DNA from: Mycoemilia scoparia
Lineage: Eukaryota > Kickxellomycota > Kickxellomycetes > Kickxellales > Kickxellaceae
Length of the DNA stretch: 31,481 bases
Direction of reading: 5' to 3'
Assembly (NCBI GenBank): GCA_027575805.1
Contig: JANBPU010000188.1
Coordinates: 1-31,481, forward strand
The translations under genes were made by a program, and so were the position numbers. This document shows positions 1 to 7,881 of this stretch, one piece after another (positions within the stretch are counted from its first letter, which is position 1; every line of letters starts with the position of its first letter). The notes under the pieces are model-generated. The model did not search any database, was not told the origin of the DNA, and worked only from the letters and a program-made list of their open reading frames with translations.

Positions 1-73
1 AAAGGGGCAATCCCAGCCAAATGAGTGATCAAGGTCTATTATCAAATGATCACCCTTCAAATATAACTACCCA
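1..73. mobile_element. MITE-like element R1, cut by the window start
   Basis: The right part of a short inverted-repeat element. Its right terminal repeat begins with CCCTTCAAATATAACTACCC and ends at CCCA, just before a TA. The interior (GGGGCAATCCCAGCCAAATG followed by about 30 bp) aligns with the interior of the element at the right end of the window. The left terminal repeat lies outside the window. It shares its TA target dinucleotide (74-75) with the next element. Confidence 0.7.
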
Positions 74-75
74 TA

Positions 76-176
76 TGGGCAATAATTTTTGAAGGGTACC
101 TTTTGGAGGCCAATTATTATAGGCGCAGCCATTACAGTTGATTATCAAGCATTCGCCCTTCAAAAATAAACGCTGA
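76..176. mobile_element. MITE-like element R2, subfamily B
   Basis: A complete element of about 101 bp. Left terminal repeat TGGGCAATAATTTTTGAAGG; the right end reads, in reverse complement, TCAGCGTTTATTTTTGAAGG. TA lies at both borders (74-75 and 177-178), which suits a TA target-site duplication as in Tc1/mariner-type elements. There is no coding capacity, so it would be non-autonomous. The interior carries the subfamily-B segment CCAATTATTATAGGCGCAGC. Confidence 0.75.
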
Positions 177-319
177 TATGTGGAAAAAAACACATTAAAC
201 AGGCCGATTGCAATGTTTGTAAAATAGTAAGAACATACTATTCGTGCTGTGACTGTTGGTTAAATGGCAGGCTAATCTATTTATGTGTTATTGCTGCAAC
301 TATAAACACCTTGTGTGTT

Positions 320-1417
320 TTAGGGTTTGTATTCTGGTTTTTCTAGGCTAGAAAGTATCTGTGATCTTGCCCGTAGTACTGCGGCCTCGAGTCCTGGCAC
401 ATTCATCTTGGCACATATTTCATACATGTCGTTTTCTCCCAAGAGTACCACATTTTCCTCTTCCCAGGCCATTCTACTACCACCACCATCTTGGTTTCTA
501 GATTGTTGCTGTTGCTGTTGCTGCTGCTGTTGCTGCTGATGTCTCAACGGCGTCCTCTCGTCGGTATTTGTATTGGATTTGTTCAATAGAACCGTAGACG
601 AGGAGGCCGAGGGTGTTGGCGTTTCGGTTTCAGACCCATAGCTCGAAGATGACGGCGACATCATTTTCTGCTGGGGATGATGGCGAATCGAGTTCGCATG
701 GGTGCTGCCAGGCTTAGATGTCCCCGGCGTATCTCTTGCTGTTGCTGTCGAAACAGCCTCCTCGGCATGCGTTCTCTGCATATCCATGGCACTCCTAAAC
801 ATCAGGCTCTTTTGGGGACTATAAAACTCTTCCAGTATTTCGTTGGCGACAAACTGGTACTGCATGGACCTTAGTGTCGAGTTGAGCCTTTGTGACCCAT
901 TCAGGGCCCGATAGTGCGAATATACCCGAAACAGATTGTAGAACAGAGGAAGATTCGGAAGGAACGGGATTAGTGTAAACAGCGAGGTGAATGGGATGCC
1001 CAGAATCGAGAGTAGGAGCCATCTTCGGTGGTATGGCTCTTGGCTTGCTGACATTTTCGTGAGAACTCGTATAACCTCATCCTGCCCAAGAATAGTTGGC
1101 ACAACAATATCGGCTCTTTGGCTATCCTCATCCTCCTCGATCGCAATCAACTGCTGGTCCTCCTCATGCCCCTCTTTATCATTGCTAAGCTTCGGAATTT
1201 CCTTAAGGAACCATTCCTGATAGTCAATTCGGCTCATTATCCGCTCGCCAAATACATAAATTCTGTTCTTCCAGCTCTGCTTGGGTGCAGTTGCTAGCTG
1301 TTGCCATTTGTGTCCTGCCTTGCCTGCCCATTTTTCTAAATATCCCTTGGCTGGGGTTGTTGGAACGCAGTGAAGGGCCCACCGCATTCGCGTCACCGGT
1401 ATGACGAATATCCTCAT
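320..1417 (-). CDS. Mitochondrial K+/H+-exchange-related protein (Mrx19/Mit_KHE1 family)
   Basis: Single-exon gene of 365 aa. I recognise the fungal mitochondrial K+-H+ exchange-related family (yeast YDL183C/Mrx19) from the core around residues 132-175. A hydrophobic pair of segments rich in Pro and Leu (LGIPFTSLFTLIPFLPNLPL) is followed by FRVYSHYRALNGS. The family is proposed to act at the inner mitochondrial membrane in K+ and volume homeostasis; that role is family knowledge, not visible here. The open frame extends 14 codons upstream to a GTG, but the first true ATG is at 1415-1417, giving an N-terminus of MRIFVIPVTRMRWALHCVP. The C-terminal third is low complexity, with Ser/Thr-rich stretches and 12 consecutive glutamines (503-538). 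Yeast Mrx19 is about 320 aa, so the extra length is mostly this tail. The stop is TAA at 320-322. Confidence 0.75.
   Translation of the reverse strand: MRIFVIPVTRMRWALHCVPTTPAKGYLEKWAGKAGHKWQQLATAPKQSWKNRIYVFGERIMSRIDYQEWFLKEIPKLSNDKEGHEEDQQLIAIEEDEDSQRADIVVPTILGQDEVIRVLTKMSASQEPYHRRWLLLSILGIPFTSLFTLIPFLPNLPLFYNLFRVYSHYRALNGSQRLNSTLRSMQYQFVANEILEEFYSPQKSLMFRSAMDMQRTHAEEAVSTATARDTPGTSKPGSTHANSIRHHPQQKMMSPSSSSYGSETETPTPSASSSTVLLNKSNTNTDERTPLRHQQQQQQQQQQQQSRNQDGGGSRMAWEEENVVLLGENDMYEICAKMNVPGLEAAVLRARSQILSSLEKPEYKP
503..538 (-). repeat. CAG/CAA polyglutamine tract
   Basis: Twelve in-frame Gln codons, mixed CAG and CAA, in the C-terminal tail of the KHE1-like protein. The mixed codons suggest selection on the amino acid or slow slippage rather than a recent pure CAG expansion. 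Confidence 0.9.
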
Positions 1418-1985
1418 TTCTATTTCTCTTTGATTCACACAGGGGTTATTTATTGCCACTATATATTCACACTAATTGCCAATTCAGGAGGTTGCTGTGG
1501 GTAGGAAAATTCAGAGTAATGGTTCCAAAAAAACAATAATGAGAGGGGCGAAATTTCTAAGGTGTATACGAAAAGAAATAAAGAAAGAATGATGATGATG
1601 ATGACGACGACGACGATTGTGCCAAGAATACATGAGGGACTTTCCTGATGTCTCTCTCACTCTCTCTAAACCAGAAACAATCGGAGCATCAGAAGCAAAG
1701 GAAACCTAAGCCTGTGTTGATTCAATAATGCTTTTGAGCTGAGCTGTGTTTGAATTCCCCACAAGCCCATCCAAAAAATACATCACCATTAACTCAAGTG
1801 AAATCAAAGTAATTGTTTTTATTGGAAGAAAAGGCTGGCATTTTTGAGGCATATTTACAAAAACAGGCTACAAACATTGTTGAAGGCATGCTATGTCGTG
1901 GTGGTGATGGGCTATAAAGAAAACTGTGGTTTGTAGACTTTTGCCCAAATGCAAGGACGAGCGCGGGAGATGGCTCGCTTATAGA
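1418..1985. other. Intergenic: upstream of the KHE1-like gene, downstream of the small membrane protein gene
   Basis: No gene supported. It holds a trinucleotide run at 1589-1616 that changes from ATG units to ACG units, and a short CT-rich run near 1650-1666. Both flanking genes are on the minus strand, so this is the promoter side of one and the 3' side of the other. Confidence 0.6.
1589..1616. repeat. Compound trinucleotide microsatellite (ATG)n-(ACG)n
   Basis: About five ATG units followed by four ACG units. It lies about 170-200 bp upstream of the KHE1-like start codon, so it is probably in that gene's promoter or leader. It is outside any open frame I accept. Confidence 0.85.
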
Positions 1986-2397
1986 TTACAGAAATAAAGC
2001 GCTGGCTAGTGCTGCAATGATTTCAATGTTGTTTGGATCGAGTGCTAGAATGAGGATTCTGGTGTCAAAGAAGCTGACGTAGAGGAATGACAAAAACAGG
2101 CCGCTCGATAAGAATGACGCTGCAAGTACCAAGATCACCATGCTGAATGGCATCATCAGCAAAGACCATCCGTTACTTGTGCGCTTTTGTGCTGCTGGGC
2201 CGTGGTGGCAGTATTGGCCATCTTTGCTCTTGGTGGCCACTTGTATTTGGCAAAAGTGTATGGCTGTTAGAAAAGCGCAGTGGGTATTATGTGGCCAGCG
2301 CCAAACAGCCACAGCAAACATGTATACTGTATCTGATGCAAGGGGTGTGGTGGTTACGCTTACCTTGTTTTGTAGCAGTCGTAGTCGGAACTTCCAT
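1986..2397 (-). CDS. Small two-exon membrane protein, family not recognised
   Basis: Model: exon 1 2364-2397, intron 2264-2363 (100 nt), exon 2 1986-2263; 103 aa. Exon 1 starts at an ATG (2395-2397) encoding MEVPTTTATKQ and ends at a strong donor, AAG|GTAAGC. The acceptor is TTTCTAACAG, with a CTAAC branch-like motif beside it. A second acceptor 24 nt further in (exon 2 from 2239) keeps frame and gives 95 aa. The phase closes in both. The protein has a polar N-terminus with a Lys/Arg segment, then a long hydrophobic stretch (MMPFSMVILVLAASFLSSGL onward). A second hydrophobic segment (ALDPNNIEIIAALASALFL) runs to the TAA stop. It looks like one or two membrane passes with the N-terminus outside the bilayer. 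I do not recognise the family. Coding support is the clean donor, acceptor and phase, not homology. Confidence 0.5.
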
Positions 2398-3079
2398 GTG
2401 TGGCAAGCAATATCTGGCTTTGCAATCTTATTCTCCTGTAGTTATAAGTATAAATACGGTTGTGGTCTGGTGAGGTTAAAGGGAATGCTGTGTTGCACAG
2501 TTTTTTGAATGCGTTTGTTTAGAGTATTGCTTGGGTCTGTTTAGGCCCCTTCGCTGTCATATGGTTGGAAGCTATAGGCGAAAAATAGTAAGGAAAAGAA
2601 GGTGCCATGCTGAGTGGCATAGGGTTTGATGCCTAAAATATGGCCATACGACTGACTTCCTTTGTTCATCAAGTTTCATGTGGTCTAAAGCGATCGCCTA
2701 GGCTGTTTCCTTCAAATCATTGTTTTGGGAGGCCATTGATGCCAGAGGGTCTTTGCTGCAACAAAGCTGTTGTCACTGCTTTTGTGGGGCTTCTGGGGTA
2801 TCCCAAGGTGCACCCTAGAAAACCTGTACATATCGTTGCTCACACGGGTCTCTGTCTGTCTTTGAAATCTTATGAGGTAGGGGATGCGCACCACCAGGAC
2901 TATCGTGTAACTTTAACATTGAGCGCATGTATTTATCCCAAACAATTTATTAGGGTATTTACAATTATTTTGTTTTCTGAAAATCAACAAACTTGGGTGG
3001 TTTAACACAATTATTAAAGGCTAAATTGTTACAAAACAAACGGCAGCAAGGCAGCAGGACCAAATGTAGTAGATACAAG
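2398..3079. other. Intergenic: no gene seen
   Basis: Lies between the FAM72 homologue's 3' end and the small membrane protein's 5' end. One plus-strand frame is open at 2640-3005, but it lacks splice partners, recognisable motifs and biased codon use, so I treat it as chance. I see no repeat or RNA gene. Confidence 0.5.
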
Positions 3080-4093
3080 TCAACGGAATGCAGTTTTGGC
3101 TTGGAGCCAGTACACATTTTGTTCCCACTCTGATTCTGGCTGAAGGCTAGACCATGTCTGGACCTGCTGGTCTATATCACACACAGAAAGACAAATTCGG
3201 TATAATTGGAATTGGCAGACATAAAATAGCAACAATCTTTTAATATGGGTAATAATTTTTGAAGGGTGAATGAATACAGGGGCGGTAGCAATCACAGCTA
3301 AATGCGTGACTAACCCTTCAAAAATCATCTCCCCATATTGTTTTGCAGGCGCTTACTTTTTGGGTCCCATTTTTCAAACGACTGCACGCAGTCCATCAGA
3401 AACATCCAGAAGTGCCCGTTGTTTCCGGCCTTGAGGCATGTGTGGCATGGCTGCGTTATATGGTATCCAATCTCGTTCCCGCTATCATACCCAAAGAGAG
3501 CCACACAGTTCAGCACATGTTGAAGAAGCACATCAGTTTTGGCTGAGCACAAGCACACAGTGTTTTTAGGATACTCACCACCCAAGGCACGCCAGGTTGC
3601 AAATCTTGCATCGGCAAGAGCTCGTTGTGTAGTCAGCCCCAATAAGCTGGATCTGCCTATAGTAGCACAATAGCATCAATATGAAATCTGTCTGTCCTGT
3701 TAGACACAGCAGCACATTGGCTCTGAAGCCCCATGGGTTCGCACAGGGTGCGTGTATCTCCAGCTCCACATGAACTTACGACATTAGTGGCATGTCCGTC
3801 GAGAACAGCTCGATCTGACTATCGGCTAGAAGCACCGCCTAAAGATGTGTAGTTTCAAAAACAAGTGGCCAGCAGACACCCTTTAGATCAGCCATTTATC
3901 CCTTGGACACCATACTCATAAGCCCAGACATCGCAGAGATCAGCGCATAGCTTACCTTCATTCCTCTGGTACAAACGCGGTTAGAGCAGAATTTACATTC
4001 GAGGTAACAGACTATTTTGTTTGGGAAGCTCATTGGAGTGCCCTGCTGCGATTCCTGGTCCTGGGAACCTACTCCATGGGCAACACGGGGCAT
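3080..4093 (-). CDS. FAM72 family zinc-binding protein
   Basis: Five exons: 3956-4093, 3780-3838, 3579-3656, 3357-3481, 3080-3171; introns 117, 123, 97 and 185 nt; 163 aa (human FAM72A is 149 aa). All phases close. Matches to the family run the whole length: CKFCSNRVCTRGMK (33-46), AVLLADSQIELFSTDMPLMS (47-66), CRCKICNLACLGCGNEIGYH (80-99), PCHTCLKAGNNGHFWMF (103-119), and a C-terminal VQTW(S)SLQPE that resembles the LLWGNLPE region of FAM72A. Cysteine pairs CxxC at 33/36, 80-92 and 104/107 are probable zinc ligands. In mammals FAM72A binds and depletes nuclear uracil-DNA glycosylase UNG2; whether that holds in fungi is unknown. The start is the first in-frame ATG; the open frame beyond it begins only at TTG. 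A MITE sits in the last intron. If that intron is retained, the protein stops after ten different residues at 3325 (143 aa). Confidence 0.85.
3246..3335. mobile_element. MITE-like element R3 inside the last FAM72 intron
   Basis: About 90 bp. Left terminal repeat TGGGTAATAATTTTTGAAGG; right end in reverse complement TGGGGAGATGATTTTTGAAG. TA lies at both borders (3244-3245 and 3336-3337), and the flanking AATATG is symmetrical. The interior has the subfamily-B segment (GCAATCACAGCTAAATG). It lies wholly within the intron 3172-3356 and makes up about half of it. Confidence 0.8.
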
Positions 4094-4271
4094 ATCGATG
4101 TGCAAGTTAATGTGAGGTATTACGGTTCTTGTTATGCATAGAATAGCAAAAGTAAAATGGCAGTAAGGTTGACATGAAAAAGAGAAAGCCTTAAATGGCC
4201 AAAAAAGAGGTCTGTCTCTGAGCCTGGGTCTAGAGCCAAGCGGATCATCGGTCAAATGGGAGCGGCTTCTC

Positions 4272-4387
4272 TCAGATGGTTGTCATGCTGCCCTCAGTCA
4301 TAACCTCAACATCCCAGAACTGCATTGGTGTTGGCTCGCTTTTGCCAGTCACTTTTGAGAAACCCGATAGCCAGTATGGCCCAGATG
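4272..4387 (-). other. Possible terminal exon of an unrecognised minus-strand gene
   Basis: After an acceptor-like CCAATTGCAG, the minus strand is open in a frame that reads SGPYWLSGFSKVTGK and later MQFWDVEVMTEGSMTTI before TGA at 4272. Upstream, CGTGGCTGGAAACTAG and the following 16 nt end at an AG|GTACAT donor (near 4485), so a short middle exon is possible. Two other frames are also open over much of the region, and no start exon is certain. The reading is protein-like but I cannot identify it. Confidence 0.2.
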
Positions 4388-4608
4388 CTGCAATTGGCAG
4401 TGGATGGAGGGTGCGTTGCGTGAGTATGTGTGTCAAAAAGATGGATAATCAGTGCTATCAGACAAATAAAGATGTACCTCGTAGGCCTTGCTTCTAGTTT
4501 CCAGCCACGCTAGTAGTAATCACGGTGCGGTATGAAGTAACGAAAGTGATTTAAGGGGGTGTGTGCCTGCCAGAACCTTGAAGCCCATGAAATCTCCTGC
4601 TATTCAAT

Positions 4609-4701
4609 GCTACGGCGAAAAGCCACAAGGAGCCAATCAATAGTCTACTTTGGGAAATTTTCCATTTATTGATTGGTTTCACGTGATTTCTTCGCCGTAG
4701 C
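4609..4701. repeat. 93-bp imperfect palindrome with CCAAT and E-box motifs
   Basis: Outer arms GCTACGGCGAA (4609-4619) and TTCGCCGTAGC (4691-4701) match perfectly. Inner arms CCAATCAATA (4633-4642) and TATTGATTGG (4667-4676) also match perfectly. The centre contains GGGAAATTTTCC-like symmetry. The right arm carries TCACGTGA, a palindromic E-box (CACGTG). It could be a hairpin-forming MITE remnant or a bidirectional promoter module with paired CCAAT boxes. The ends do not match the TA-flanked family elsewhere in this window. Confidence 0.75.
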
Positions 4702-5299
4702 GCAACATGGGTAAAAATGACATCTTTGGTGATGCTGTTGCTGGTGCTGTTCTTGGTAGTCCAGAGTTCATGTGTTGGGGAAGCTTTCACGCATGCTTGT
4801 ATGTTCATCTGTTCTATGTAGTAGTAGGCTCTATCAGTCTCTATCCCCCTCCATGCGGCTTCTTGGTAGGCCTCTTATTTCTTCGCTGGCCTAGGCGATT
4901 TTTTTCAGGTTTCTAGAAATAAGAACTCGAGGTGGTCTAGCGCAACTCCAGTCATGAGGGTCAGAGTCAATACTTTAGCAATGGATCAAATCTGTTGATT
5001 TAACTGTGGCCTATTTTTATTGGTCCTTCTTTTGGATATTAACTACTACCAAAACTTCCTCAGCCCCCCTGGATTGCTTTACTGTTAGCCACATATACAT
5101 ACACACAGACTCATGTGATGGCAAAGGCTGGCTGTGGTAGCAGTTATAGCTCAATATTGAAAGCAAAGAAACAAATAAAATGCTTACTGGTTTGTGCAAG
5201 CAATCTTGCTTTCTTCCTAACGCTCATCATACTAGCCCTCTTTACACATATTAATACATTTCTATAGCTGGGGTCGTACATCTCCACTAGGGTTTATAG

Positions 5300-7435
5300 A
5301 TGGCGCGCTACACATACGATGAATCGGGTGTTACATTTTATTATTTTGCCTTGACCATCATTGGTCTTGTCACCGTACCTGCCACTCTGGCCCTGTTTGT
5401 ATTCAAAGGTAAGTTGAATATACTGAGGCGCTCCAGCACTATGAATATACCTATGCATTTCTTCAAGATTCTCTTTCATTCGAGAGACTCAGGGGGCATT
5501 TGCAATAACTGCAATTTCTTCATCACATTAGGTCGCCCTGATGCTGCATCTCAGGCACCAAAGACCATAAAGCTTCGCAAAAAGAAAGTGCACTCTGCAT
5601 CGAGGGCTCCACAGATCAAGTACGTAAATACACAGCTAGCCAGCTGTTGCTGCTTTCTTTGCAAACATATATGTGTAAATGGTATCTTATTTTTATCTGA
5701 ATTTTTAAAATATAGGCTTGCACTTATTGGCCTTGGTTGGGCTTTAATTGCCATTCTAGCTTACCAAGTCAAGGTTACACCTGTACAGACTACCCAAACT
5801 TGGGATCCATACGAGATATTGGGCATCGATAGTGGGTCAGATATGGGTCAGGTTAAAAAGGCATTCAGACTTTTGTCGCTAAAGTGGCATCCAGATAAAG
5901 TTTCCGAAGACCTTCGCGAAGAGGCTGAGGGCAAATATGTAGACATCTCTAAAGCATACAAAACATTAACTGATGATGTTGCTCGGGAGAACTACGAAAA
6001 GTATGGACATCCTGATGGCCTACAAACCACTACCATGGGTATTGCCTTGCCAAAATGGCTGGTTGAAGCACATGCCTCTCCCTTCGTTCTAGGAATCTAC
6101 TGTCTTGTTTTTGGCTTTATCATGCCCTTCTATGTCGGCCGCTGGTGGTATCGCAGCTCACGGTTTACCAAGGACGGTATTCTCCATCCAACTATGGCCA
6201 CCTTTTTCAAAAATATCCGTGAAAACATTTCACAACGCAACTTGATCGAGATCATCACATCAGCACATGAGTTCAAGACCGATGAGCTTAAATATAAGCC
6301 CTCAGAAGAAGCTGATCTGGAGAGCCTTGCAACCCAAGTAAAGAACGTCATATCCTCAGAGGGCAACTTCACCTTCAAGCGCTCTGAGAAGTTCCCAGAT
6401 GCTGACACATGGAAGGCAAACATCCTTCTTAATGCCCACCTTTATCGCGTCACGGTCACAAATCCTGATCTTGCTAACCAGCAGCTATTGATGGTAGAGA
6501 CGACGATCCACCTTATTCAGAAAGGACTTTTGCAGATTGCCACCGCACACTCTTGGACAAGTTGCTCCCTAAATATCATGAGACTGTCCCAGTGGTTTGT
6601 CCAAGGCGTTGGCGACGATGGCGCGCCATTCTTGCAACTTCCTTTCATCGAACGCAAGCCATATAAGCTTCTTAGAAATTCAAGCGACATATACAGCATA
6701 AATCAATTCAACGATTTAAAATTAACAGCAAAAAAGAGATTAATCAACTGGCTTGAGCCTACAGAGATCGATAAGGTCATTGAAACCGCCGAAAAAATTC
6801 CCAAGCTGGAGATATCGCGCAGTTTCCTCACCGTTATTGGCGACAAGATCATAACGCCTCTTGCAATCGTGACACTGGTAGTCAAGCTCCGCATTACCAA
6901 CCCGCATTCCGATGGCGGTAAGCCCAGCGTGACGAAAGACCCACTTCTCGACATTGAATCTATTGACGAAAATGACCCTGAGGCAGTCGAGGAGTTCCTT
7001 AACAAAGTAGAGTCTCGTAGCTCGGATAACGGGACCACGCCAGAAGCCATTTCCCCACAATTCTCTAGTAGGAAGGGATCATCATGGTGGGTATCATTTA
7101 GTAGCCCACAGTCGAACCGGTTTATTTTCAGCCCAATTCGTGTGAATGATCTTGTGAGTGAAAAGATTATTACAATGCAATTCCAAGCACCTCCAAAGAC
7201 TGGCGATGTCAACTTTATGCTCAGTGTCTTGTCCGACTCCTACATTGGTGCCGACCAGCACTTGCCCATAACACTCAAGGTGGTTGAAAGATCCCAGCTC
7301 CCTCCCGAACCGGTGGTTGAAGACGACATTTCTGAACCCGAAGAAGATTCCATTGCTGGCCAGATGGCCCAGATGCGCAAACAAGGACTTTCGGGTGGTG
7401 CTCAGAATGCTGACGATACATCTGACGAAGAATAA
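5300..7435 (+). CDS. SEC63: Sec63, ER translocon J-domain subunit
   Basis: Exons 5300-5408, 5532-5619, 5716-7435; 638 aa (yeast Sec63 is 663 aa). Sec63 works with the Sec61 channel and Sec62 in post-translational ER import and recruits lumenal BiP/Kar2. Visible: transmembrane segments at about 13-35, 67-83 and 187-206; a lumenal J domain at about 96-160 with the HPD signature at 124-126 (LKWHPDK); a long cytosolic Brl domain; and an acidic C-terminus (EPEEDS, DDTSDEE), the region that binds Sec62 in yeast. Donors are AAAG|GTAAGT and TCAA|GTACGT; acceptors are ACATTAG and AATATAG. Both introns (123 and 96 nt) are multiples of three without in-frame stops, so the unspliced frame is open for 711 codons. 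Removing them restores the expected family spacing (ALFVFKGRPD, APQIKLALIGLGW). Polyadenylation could use AATAAA at 7599. Confidence 0.93.
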   Translation: MARYTYDESGVTFYYFALTIIGLVTVPATLALFVFKGKLNILRRSSTMNIPMHFFKILFHSRDSGGICNNCNFFITLGRPDAASQAPKTIKLRKKKVHSASRAPQIKYVNTQLASCCCFLCKHICVNGILFLSEFLKYRLALIGLGWALIAILAYQVKVTPVQTTQTWDPYEILGIDSGSDMGQVKKAFRLLSLKWHPDKVSEDLREEAEGKYVDISKAYKTLTDDVARENYEKYGHPDGLQTTTMGIALPKWLVEAHASPFVLGIYCLVFGFIMPFYVGRWWYRSSRFTKDGILHPTMATFFKNIRENISQRNLIEIITSAHEFKTDELKYKPSEEADLESLATQVKNVISSEGNFTFKRSEKFPDADTWKANILLNAHLYRVTVTNPDLANQQLLMVETTIHLIQKGLLQIATAHSWTSCSLNIMRLSQWFVQGVGDDGAPFLQLPFIERKPYKLLRNSSDIYSINQFNDLKLTAKKRLINWLEPTEIDKVIETAEKIPKLEISRSFLTVIGDKIITPLAIVTLVVKLRITNPHSDGGKPSVTKDPLLDIESIDENDPEAVEEFLNKVESRSSDNGTTPEAISPQFSSRKGSSWWVSFSSPQSNRFIFSPIRVNDLVSEKIITMQFQAPPKTGDVNFMLSVLSDSYIGADQHLPITLKVVERSQLPPEPVVEDDISEPEEDSIAGQMAQMRKQGLSGGAQNADDTSDEE

Positions 7436-7598
7436 AGAGTAGTTGCATTGCTTGTGCACTCTCTCACCCCCTTACACATCAGCCATATATGGCTTTTCAA
7501 GCTAGATTTTTCGTCTGTCCTTTCAAGCTTCTTTGCAAAACACACTATTCTTTTGTGCTCTATACATCAATAACGATATTATCTATAGCGAAACTTTA

Positions 7599-7604
7599 AA
7601 TAAA
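7599..7604 (+). terminator. Possible polyadenylation signal of SEC63
   Basis: AATAAA about 165 nt after the SEC63 stop codon, immediately before element R4. This is position and consensus only. Confidence 0.35.
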
Positions 7605-7621
7605 TATACAAAGTGATCAAA

Positions 7622-7737
7622 CGAGTGATTATTTTTGAAGGGCCAGGTTTTACTAGTAGGCCGTTTCATCTCGCATACTGGCCAAGCCTATATCACCATT
7701 GATACTACTAGTCTAGTCCTTCAAAAATAACTACCCA
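7622..7737. mobile_element. MITE-like element R4, subfamily A
   Basis: About 116 bp. Left terminal repeat CGAGTGATTATTTTTGAAGG; right end in reverse complement TGGGTAGTTATTTTTGAAGG. The interior (TTTTACTAGTAGGCCGTTTC, then CAAGCCTATATCACCATTGA) aligns with element R5 at 20846 in the same orientation. The border TAs have decayed (CAAACG and CAAATG), which suggests an older insertion than R2, R3 or R5. Confidence 0.7.
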
Positions 7738-7881
7738 AATGAAAGGCATAGAAATATATATATAATTATCATTTTTGGTGGCGCCCTTGAATACATTGCA
7801 AATGAACTAACAGTATGAATAGTGACACTGCTTATTATTGGCATTCGAATAATCATTGCTTTTCAGGGAAACATAAAATGG

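Larger units (their letters stand above)
4094..5299. other. Stretch without a certain gene; contains a palindrome and possible exons
   Basis: It lies upstream of both the FAM72 homologue (-) and SEC63 (+), so it probably holds two divergent promoters. A 93-bp palindrome at 4609-4701 and a possible minus-strand terminal exon at 4272-4387 are listed separately. Plus-strand 4707-4916 is open (start MGKNDIFGDAVAGAVLG) but I find no exon to join it to and do not call it. Confidence 0.4.
7436..7881. other. Convergent intergenic region with a MITE
   Basis: It lies between the 3' ends of SEC63 (+) and the Elongin-B-like gene (-). It contains element R4, a poly(A)-like AATAAA and a TATATATAATTATC run near 7752-7770. 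No gene seen. Confidence 0.7.

Noticed and set aside
327..539. Plus-strand frame ending in a run of cysteines
   Set aside because: It is the antisense of the KHE1-like gene; the Cys run is the complement of the CAG/CAA tract.
1418..1459. 14-codon N-terminal extension of the KHE1-like protein
   Set aside because: The extension begins at GTG, not ATG, and is preceded by no acceptor; eukaryotic initiation at the ATG at 1417 is more likely.
2640..3005. 121-codon plus-strand frame
   Set aside because: No motif, no plausible splice partners and a composition like its surroundings.
3896..4255. 119-codon minus-strand frame read as one exon
   Set aside because: It starts at TTG and runs through the FAM72 exon 1 donor; only 3956-4093 is coding in the spliced model.
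4707..4916. Plus-strand frame beginning MGKNDIFGDAV
   Set aside because: Hydrophobic by chance composition; no downstream exon joins in phase and no family is recognised.
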